This document shows, piece by piece, positions 58,508 through 64,000 of a stretch of 64,000 bases of DNA. This stretch comes from Sulfurivermis sp040755915. Lineage in GTDB: Bacteria > Pseudomonadota > Gammaproteobacteria > Thiohalomonadales > Thiohalomonadaceae. Location of the stretch: positions 23,975 to 87,974 of the forward strand of contig JBFLWM010000035.1 of the NCBI GenBank assembly GCA_040755915.1, written 5' to 3'. Position 1 is the stretch's first letter; each line of letters opens with the position of its first letter. A program made the position numbers and the translations under genes. The notes beneath the pieces were generated by a model. It searched no databases, was not told the DNA's origin, and saw only the letters and a list, made by a program, of their open reading frames with translations.

Positions 58508-59943
58508 CGGCAAACAGCAACGGCACGCGTCGTGACAGTAACCCGATGGGGCGCATACGCCGCATCCATTTCGTCGGCATCGGTGGTGCCGGCATGAGCG
58601 GTATTGCCGAAGTGCTGCTCAATCTCGGCTACGAAATATCGGGTTCCGATCTCAAGGAAAACCTGGTAACGCGTCGGCTGTCTGGTCTGGGCGCCAGGGT
58701 ATGTATCGGACATGAGGCTGCACACGTGGTGGATTGTGATGTGGTGGTGATATCTACGGCAGTGCCAGCCGATAATCCTGAAGTTCTGGCAGCGCGCGAG
58801 CAGCGTATTCCGGTAGTACCCCGCGCCGAGATGCTTGCCGAACTGATGCGTTTCCGTCATGGCATTGCCGTTGCCGGCACCCACGGCAAGACCACCACCA
58901 CCAGCCTGATCGCCAGCCTGTTGGCGGAAGGTGACCTCGACCCCACCTTTGTCATCGGTGGCAAGCTGAACAGCGCCGGCACCCATGCCCGGCTTGGCGC
59001 AAGCCGTTATCTGGTAGCCGAGGCCGACGAGAGTGATGCCTCGTTCCTCTACCTGCAACCGATGACGGCAGTGGTCACCAATATCGATGCCGATCACATG
59101 GCCACCTATGGCGGCGATTTCTCGAAATTGCGCCAGACCTTCGTCGAGTTTCTGCACCACCTGCCGTTCTATGGCCTGGCTGTACTGTGTCTGGACGATC
59201 CGGTGGTGCGCGAGATTCTGCCCGAGGTGACGCGGCCGGTGCGCACCTATGGGTTGACACCGGAGGCCGATATTTATGCGGTCGATGTACGGCAGGACGG
59301 ACTGCGCAATCACTTCCGTGTCATGCGCCGTGAAGGCGGTGCGTGGCTGGATGTGATGCTGACCCTGCCCGGACGCCACAACGTATTGAACGCCCTGGCT
59401 GCAATTACCGTGGCCCATGAAGTGGGTGTCAGTGACGAAGCAATCTTGCGTGCCTTGGCTGCCTTCCAGGGAATCGGACGGCGCTTCCAGCTCAACGGAG
59501 AGGTGGCCATCGGTGATGGTGTCGTAACCCTGGTGGATGATTACGGCCATCATCCGCGCGAAGTGGCGGCGACGATCCAGGCGGCACGTGCCAGCTGGCC
59601 GGAGCGACGTCTGGTCGTCACGTTCCAGCCGCATCGGTACAGTCGGACACGCGATCTTTTCGAGGACTTTGCCGAGGTGCTGTCGAGTGTCGATGCGTTG
59701 CTGATGCTGGAAGTTTATTCCGCAGGTGAAAAACCTATACCCGGCGCCGATAGCCGCACACTGTGCCGGGCCATTCGCGCGCGCGGCCAGGTGGATCCGG
59801 TGTTTGTCGCGCAGCCGGAGGATTTGGCTTCCACACTGCGCGGCGTGCTGCGTGCTGGTGACGTGCTGCTTACGCTGGGGGCCGGCGATATCGGCGCCGC
59901 CGCAGCGGCATTGCCTCTGCAGCTGAAGGAGGACACTCCATGA
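58504..59943 (+). CDS. murC: UDP-MurNAc L-alanine ligase MurC
   Basis: 479 residues from ATG 58504. HFVGIGGAGMSGIAEVL opens the UDP-binding domain; the ATP loop GTHGKTT is at residues 125-131; YLVAEADESDASFL and VDDYGHHPREVAAT are conserved. It adds the first residue, L-Ala. A short Ser/Asn/Arg-rich N-terminal extension (~18 residues) precedes the usual start. Overlaps murG and murB by 4 bases. Confidence 0.97.
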   Translation: MTANSNGTRRDSNPMGRIRRIHFVGIGGAGMSGIAEVLLNLGYEISGSDLKENLVTRRLSGLGARVCIGHEAAHVVDCDVVVISTAVPADNPEVLAAREQRIPVVPRAEMLAELMRFRHGIAVAGTHGKTTTTSLIASLLAEGDLDPTFVIGGKLNSAGTHARLGASRYLVAEADESDASFLYLQPMTAVVTNIDADHMATYGGDFSKLRQTFVEFLHHLPFYGLAVLCLDDPVVREILPEVTRPVRTYGLTPEADIYAVDVRQDGLRNHFRVMRREGGAWLDVMLTLPGRHNVLNALAAITVAHEVGVSDEAILRALAAFQGIGRRFQLNGEVAIGDGVVTLVDDYGHHPREVAATIQAARASWPERRLVVTFQPHRYSRTRDLFEDFAEVLSSVDALLMLEVYSAGEKPIPGADSRTLCRAIRARGQVDPVFVAQPEDLASTLRGVLRAGDVLLTLGAGDIGAAAAALPLQLKEDTP

Positions 59944-60845
59944 TGGCAGCGCAGCGCAGTCAGGCTGGGCATGGCGTACTGCTCGAGAGAGAGCCGATGT
60001 CGCGCCATACCACGTGGCGTGTCGGTGGTCCCGCAGATCGGTATTACCAGCCGACTGACATTGCCGATCTGGCAAGGTTTCTGGCCACGCTACCTGTAGA
60101 TGAAGCGGTGTTCTGGGTCGGTCTTGGCAGCAACCTGCTGGTGCGTGACGGCGGCATCCGCGGCACTGTGATAGCCACAGCCAACCTGCTCAACGGCATC
60201 GAGCAGGTGGATGCTGTGACGGTGCGCGTAGAGGCCGGGGTGCCCTGCGCGATAGTGGCGCGTTTTTGTGCCCGGCTTGGTCTTACCGGTGCCGAATTCC
60301 TCGCGGGAATACCGGGAACGTTGGGTGGCGCGCTGGCGATGAATGCCGGTGCCTTCGGTGGTGAGACATGGAATCTGGTGCGTATGGTGGAAACACTTGA
60401 CCGTCATGGCCAGCGTCGCGAACGCACGATAGATGATTATCGGGTCGGCTACCGTGAGGTGGATGGTCCGGCAGGCGAGTGGTTTGTGGCCGCAACCCTG
60501 GTTTTGCAGCATGGCGATACGGCGGCAGCCAGTACCCGCATTCGTGAGTTACTGGACAAGCGTGCGGCCACGCAGCCGACGCAACAGCCCAATGCCGGCT
60601 CGGTGTTCCGCAACCCTCCCGGGGATTATGCCGCACGCCTGATAGAGTCGTGCGGGCTGAAGGGACGATGCATCGGTGGAGCCTGCGTGTCGGAAAAGCA
60701 TGCGAATTTCATCGTCAACACCGGCAAGGCTACGGCAGCGGATATTGAGATGCTGATCGGTGAGGTGGCGGATATAGTGCAGCAACGGTGTGGTATCCGC
60801 CTGGTGCAAGAGGTGCATGTCGTGGGAGAGCGCAGCGGTGGCTGA
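59940..60845 (+). CDS. murB: UDP-N-acetylenolpyruvoylglucosamine reductase MurB
   Basis: 301 residues, the shorter MurB type. A flavoenzyme that reduces the enolpyruvyl group made by MurA. MSRHTTWRVGGPADRYYQP, then VGLGSNLLVRDGG and GIPGTLGGALAMNAGAFGGE form the FAD domain; the catalytic Ser lies in NAGSVFRNP. An ATG one codon in (59943) or further in (59997) are alternative starts; the first overlaps murC in the usual ATGA form. Confidence 0.96.
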   Translation: MMAAQRSQAGHGVLLEREPMSRHTTWRVGGPADRYYQPTDIADLARFLATLPVDEAVFWVGLGSNLLVRDGGIRGTVIATANLLNGIEQVDAVTVRVEAGVPCAIVARFCARLGLTGAEFLAGIPGTLGGALAMNAGAFGGETWNLVRMVETLDRHGQRRERTIDDYRVGYREVDGPAGEWFVAATLVLQHGDTAAASTRIRELLDKRAATQPTQQPNAGSVFRNPPGDYAARLIESCGLKGRCIGGACVSEKHANFIVNTGKATAADIEMLIGEVADIVQQRCGIRLVQEVHVVGERSGG

Positions 60846-61764
60846 GGTGCGTGATGCCAAAGACTTCGGCAAGGTCGCCGTACTGATGGGCGGCTGGTCG
60901 GCTGAGCGCGAGATTTCGCTCAAGAGCGGTAACGCGGTTCTGGCTGCGCTCAAGAGGCGTGGTGTAGATGCCCATGGCGTAGATGCCGGCCGTGATGTAT
61001 TGCAGGTGCTGGCCAGTGGCGGGTTTTCCCGTGTGTTCATCGCCTGGCACGGTAGAGGTGGCGAGGATGGCGAGTTGCAGGGTGCCCTTGACGTGATGCA
61101 GTTGCCCTATACCGGTAGCGGTGTACTGGCCTCGGCGCTGGGTATGGACAAATGGCGCAGCAAGATGGTGTGGCAGGCGGCGGGCCTGCCGGTACCGGAG
61201 TTTGAGTTGCTTACCACGCAGAGTGATTTCGCTGCTGTCGGACGTCGCTTGGGCTTGCCGCTGTTCGTCAAGCCGGCCAATGAGGGCTCCAGCATCGGAG
61301 TTAACAAGGTAACAGCGGCAGATGGCATTGGGGCTGCCTATCATGCTGCCGCAAAGTACGACAGCCTGGTGTTGGCAGAGCGCTTCGTCGGCGGTGGCGA
61401 ATACACCGTGGCGATCCTGGGTGAGCGCGCATTGCCGGCTGTGCGCATCGTGCCGGCAACAGACTTCTATGACTACGAGGCCAAATACTTCCGCGACGAC
61501 ACACGCTATCTCTGTCCCTGTGGCTTGCCTGCAGATCAGGAGCAGCGCATGCAGGCATTGGCACTGCGCGCATTTAGTGTGCTTGGTTGCCGTGGTTGGG
61601 GACGGGTCGATTTTCTGATGGATGCCGCCGGGAACCCGTTTGTGCTGGAGGTGAACACTGTGCCCGGTATGACCGATCACAGCCTGGTTCCGATGGCGGC
61701 GCGTGCTGCCGGTATTGAGTTTGATGAGCTGGTGTGGCGCATCCTGGAGGGCACTCTGGCATGA
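60838..61764 (+). CDS. ddl: D-alanine-D-alanine ligase
   Basis: 308 residues from GTG 60838, which has GGAGA upstream and overlaps murB by 8 bases; the length equals that of E. coli DdlB. ATP-grasp enzyme: KVAVLMGGWSAEREISLKSG, LPLFVKPANEGSSIGVNKV, LAERFVGGGEYTVAIL and FVLEVNTVPGMTDHSLVP. It makes the dipeptide used by MurF. The dcw location suggests the DdlB type. Confidence 0.96.
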   Translation: MAEVRDAKDFGKVAVLMGGWSAEREISLKSGNAVLAALKRRGVDAHGVDAGRDVLQVLASGGFSRVFIAWHGRGGEDGELQGALDVMQLPYTGSGVLASALGMDKWRSKMVWQAAGLPVPEFELLTTQSDFAAVGRRLGLPLFVKPANEGSSIGVNKVTAADGIGAAYHAAAKYDSLVLAERFVGGGEYTVAILGERALPAVRIVPATDFYDYEAKYFRDDTRYLCPCGLPADQEQRMQALALRAFSVLGCRGWGRVDFLMDAAGNPFVLEVNTVPGMTDHSLVPMAARAAGIEFDELVWRILEGTLA

Positions 61765-62501
61765 GCAGAAAGGTACAGGCGCGGCGCAAGCAGCCGGAGG
61801 CAGCACGTTCACCGTGGCGGGGTGAGGTATTGCTGGCGCTTAGCCTGTTGGGGCTGCTGGGTCTGGGTGGCGGTACTGCGTGGTGGCTGGCTCAGCCGGA
61901 GAGTTTGCCTTTGCGTACGGTGCGAGTGCAGGGAGAGCTGCAGCATGTCTCTCCGCAGGAGGTGCAGGCGGCGGTCTTGCCCCATGCACAAGCCGGTTTC
62001 CTGCACGTCGACATCAATGCCGTGCGTACCGCACTGGAGCAGCTGCCCTGGGTACACAGCGTGCAGGTGCGGCGCGCATGGCCCGATGTGTTGTTGGTGC
62101 AGTTGCGTGAGCAACAGGTGTTGGCGCGTTGGGGCGATGATGGGTTGGTGAATCCCGAAGGGAAGGTCTTTCACCCGGCAGAAACGGTCATCACGGAGTT
62201 GCCGGTGTTACGCGGCCCGCACGGTACCTCGGTAATGGTTACGGCGCAGTTCATCGAATTGCAGCGTGCCCTCTGGCCCCTGCAACTCAATATCGCCGAG
62301 GTGGTGATGGATGAGCGCCGGGCCTGGCACCTGCGGTTGGATAACGGTATGGAATTGATGTTGGGTCGAAATGAGCATCCGGCGCGGATGGAGCGATTTG
62401 TGCGTGCATGGCCACGTATCCTGGGGCCGCGCAGCACCACCGTTACCCGTATTGATTTGCGCTATACCAACGGTTTTGCCGTTTCGTTCCGGCAGTCGTA
62501 G
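61761..62501 (+). CDS. ftsQ: Cell division protein FtsQ
   Basis: 246 residues from ATG 61761 (MSRKVQARRKQPEAARSPW). A basic cytoplasmic tail and one membrane helix (VLLALSLLGLLGLGGGTAWW) precede a POTRA domain (LPLRTVRVQGELQHVSPQEVQ) and the beta domain ending with RIDLRYTNGFAVSF. FtsQ connects early and late divisome proteins through FtsB/FtsL. It overlaps ddl by 4 bases. Confidence 0.95.
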   Translation: MSRKVQARRKQPEAARSPWRGEVLLALSLLGLLGLGGGTAWWLAQPESLPLRTVRVQGELQHVSPQEVQAAVLPHAQAGFLHVDINAVRTALEQLPWVHSVQVRRAWPDVLLVQLREQQVLARWGDDGLVNPEGKVFHPAETVITELPVLRGPHGTSVMVTAQFIELQRALWPLQLNIAEVVMDERRAWHLRLDNGMELMLGRNEHPARMERFVRAWPRILGPRSTTVTRIDLRYTNGFAVSFRQS

Positions 62502-62519
62502 GAGTTTTGGGAGGAACGC

Positions 62520-63758
62520 ATGTCCAGAAAAGGTGAAAAGAATCTGATTGTCGCCCTCGACATCGGCACCTCCAAAGTGGTGGCCATCGTCGGCGAGATT
62601 ACGGCAGCCAACGAAATCGACATCATCGGGATCGGCTCACACCCGTCGCGTGGTCTGAAAAAGGGCGTGGTGGTGAATATCGAGTCGACGGTGCAGTCGA
62701 TTCAGCGCGCGGTGGAGGAGGCCGAGTTGATGGCCGGCTGCCAGATTCACTCGGTGTATGCCGGCATTGCCGGCAGTCATATCCGCAGCCTCAACTCCCA
62801 CGGCATTGTCGCCATTCGTGACAAGGAGGTGACACAGAGCGACATGGAGCGCGTAATCGATGCGGCAAGGGCTGTGGCAATACCTGCCGATCAGAAAATT
62901 CTGCATGTGTTGCCGCAGGAATTTGTCATTGATACCCAAGAGGGTATCCGCGAGCCCATCGGCATGTCCGGTGTGCGTCTGGAAGCCAAGGTCCATCTGG
63001 TGACCGGTGCGGTGAGTGCTGCCCAGAACATCGTCAAATGTGTGCGTCGCTGTGGTCTTGAGGTGGACGACATAATCCTGGAGCAGCTGGCGTCCAGCCA
63101 TGCCGTGCTGTCGGATGACGAAAAGGAACTGGGCGTGTGTCTGGTCGATATCGGTGGTGGTACCACCGACATCGCCGTATTTACCGAGGGTGCCATTCGC
63201 CACACTGCCGTGATCCCGATTGCCGGTGATCAGGTAACCAATGACATAGCTGTGGCGTTGCGTACCCCGACACAGCATGCCGAAGACATCAAAATCAAGT
63301 ATGGCTGTGCGCTGGCGCAGCTGGCCAGCGCTGACGAGACAATCGAGGTGCCCAGTGTGGGCGACCGTCCGGCACGGCGTCTGGCGCGGCAGACACTGGC
63401 TGATGTGGTGGAGCCTCGCTACGAGGAGTTGTTCACTTTGGTTCAGGCCGAGCTGCGTCGCAGCGGATTCGAGGATCTGTGTGCAGCTGGCGTCGTGCTG
63501 ACAGGTGGTACTGCCAAGATGGAAGGTGTGGTGGACCTGGCAGAGGAGATTTTTCACATGCCGGTGCGGCTCGGCGTGCCGCAGGGCGTCAATGGCCTGG
63601 TGGATGTGGTGCGCAATCCCATCTACTCCACCGGTGTCGGGTTGCTGTTGTTCGGATTGCATAACCGCGGCGGCGGTGTGGCGTCGGAGCTGCACGGTGC
63701 CGGAAGTTTGTCGAATGTGTTCCAGCGGATGAAAAGCTGGTTCCAGGGGAATTTCTAA
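62520..63758 (+). CDS. ftsA: Cell division protein FtsA
   Basis: 412 residues, an actin-like ATPase that ties FtsZ to the membrane. ATP-binding segments: LIVALDIGTSKVVAIVGE, CLVDIGGGTTDIAVF and GVVLTGGTAKMEG; the SHS2 (1C) domain lies at about 85-165. The C-terminal NVFQRMKSWFQGNF is the membrane-targeting amphipathic helix. GGGAGGAA precedes the ATG; an 18-base gap separates it from ftsQ. Confidence 0.97.
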   Translation: MSRKGEKNLIVALDIGTSKVVAIVGEITAANEIDIIGIGSHPSRGLKKGVVVNIESTVQSIQRAVEEAELMAGCQIHSVYAGIAGSHIRSLNSHGIVAIRDKEVTQSDMERVIDAARAVAIPADQKILHVLPQEFVIDTQEGIREPIGMSGVRLEAKVHLVTGAVSAAQNIVKCVRRCGLEVDDIILEQLASSHAVLSDDEKELGVCLVDIGGGTTDIAVFTEGAIRHTAVIPIAGDQVTNDIAVALRTPTQHAEDIKIKYGCALAQLASADETIEVPSVGDRPARRLARQTLADVVEPRYEELFTLVQAELRRSGFEDLCAAGVVLTGGTAKMEGVVDLAEEIFHMPVRLGVPQGVNGLVDVVRNPIYSTGVGLLLFGLHNRGGGVASELHGAGSLSNVFQRMKSWFQGNF

Positions 63759-63804
63759 TTTTCTGCTTTGCGGCAGGGCTCAACAGGGGAAGAGGAGGTA
63801 CACC

Positions 63805-64000
63805 ATGTTCGAACTGATGGATACTCAGGCACAGAATGCCATTATCAAGGTGGTGGGTGTCGGTGGTGGTGGCGGCAATGCCGTGGAACATATGCTGTTG
63901 CAGGAAATCGACGGCGTCGATTTCATCTGCGCCAACACTGATGCCCAGGCATTGAAGAAGTCCGGTGCCCGCACCGTGTTGCAGCTCGGTGGCGCCGTTA
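63805..64000 (+). CDS. ftsZ: Cell division protein FtsZ (5' part)
   Basis: Only the first 65 codons are in the window. MFELMDTQAQNAIIKVVGVGGGGGNAVEHML is the FtsZ N-terminus and first nucleotide-binding loop; FICANTDAQALKKSGA follows as in the family. The GGGTGTG tubulin signature lies beyond the window. GAGGAGG precedes the ATG. It is the tubulin-like GTPase that forms the division ring, last gene of the visible dcw cluster. Confidence 0.97.
   Translation, partial: MFELMDTQAQNAIIKVVGVGGGGGNAVEHMLLQEIDGVDFICANTDAQALKKSGARTVLQLGGAV

Overview
The window is a stretch of ordinary, GC-rich gammaproteobacterial chromosome. Gene content and order point to the Gammaproteobacteria: rpoN-hpf-ptsN-rapZ beside lptBAC-kdsCD, mla-ibaG-murA, rsmI-lpoA-yraN-diaA-dolP, petABC-sspAB and a complete dcw cluster. 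The overall flavour (Pseudomonas-like nadD-rsfS-rlmH and maf-rng-yhdP-nit order, regulatory PTS with HprK, cytochrome bc1 operon, short-form HisG, tandem TusA protein) suggests a Chromatiales/Ectothiorhodospiraceae-like, possibly sulfur-metabolising bacterium; that placement is inference. I see no prophage, IS element, CRISPR array, integron or tRNA.

Layout. 1-9.2 kb (+ strand): nadD (3' part), rsfS, rlmH, maf, rng, yhdP, a small exported protein, a Nit-type amidase and a two-domain TusA protein, closed by a good terminator. 9.3-25.9 kb (- strand): read in the direction of transcription this runs from a small Cys protein, mlaA, calcium/sodium antiporter, a tiny HMA copper-chaperone-like protein, kdsD, kdsC, lptC, lptA, lptB, rpoN, hpf, ptsN, hprK, rapZ, a mannose-type EIIA, HPr and EI to mgtE, darP and a DUF389 membrane protein. 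26.0-35.2 kb (+): a short DUF72-like protein, mlaFED and mlaB (without mlaC), ibaG, murA, hisG, hisD, hisC, a TerC-family protein and an unusual protein built of GxxA-hydrophobic pentads. 35.2-36.3 kb (-): degS/algW-type protease. 36.4-41.1 kb (+): Nif3-like protein, petABC, sspA, sspB. 41.2-46.0 kb (-): lpoA, yraN, diaA, dolP and a GlcD-type oxidase. 46.0-64 kb (+): rsmI, RNase P RNA, then mraZ-rsmH-ftsL-ftsI-murE-murF-mraY-murD-ftsW-murG-murC-murB-ddl-ftsQ-ftsA-ftsZ (ftsZ cut by the window end).

Much of the window serves the cell envelope: LPS (kdsD, kdsC, lptABC), outer-membrane lipid asymmetry (mlaA, mlaFEDB, yhdP, dolP), peptidoglycan and division (murA, lpoA, dcw). A second theme is regulation by an incomplete phosphotransferase chain (EI, HPr, two EIIA proteins and HPr kinase, with no sugar permease in view) adjoining rpoN, rapZ and mgtE.

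No wholly new multi-gene system is evident. The most unusual items are the tandem TusA protein, the pentad-repeat protein beside terC, the kinase-like/DUF389 fusion, the absence of mlaC from the mla operon, a near-consensus sigma-54 promoter directly before rpoN, and a terminator-like hairpin plus short ORF squeezed against the mlaF start codon.
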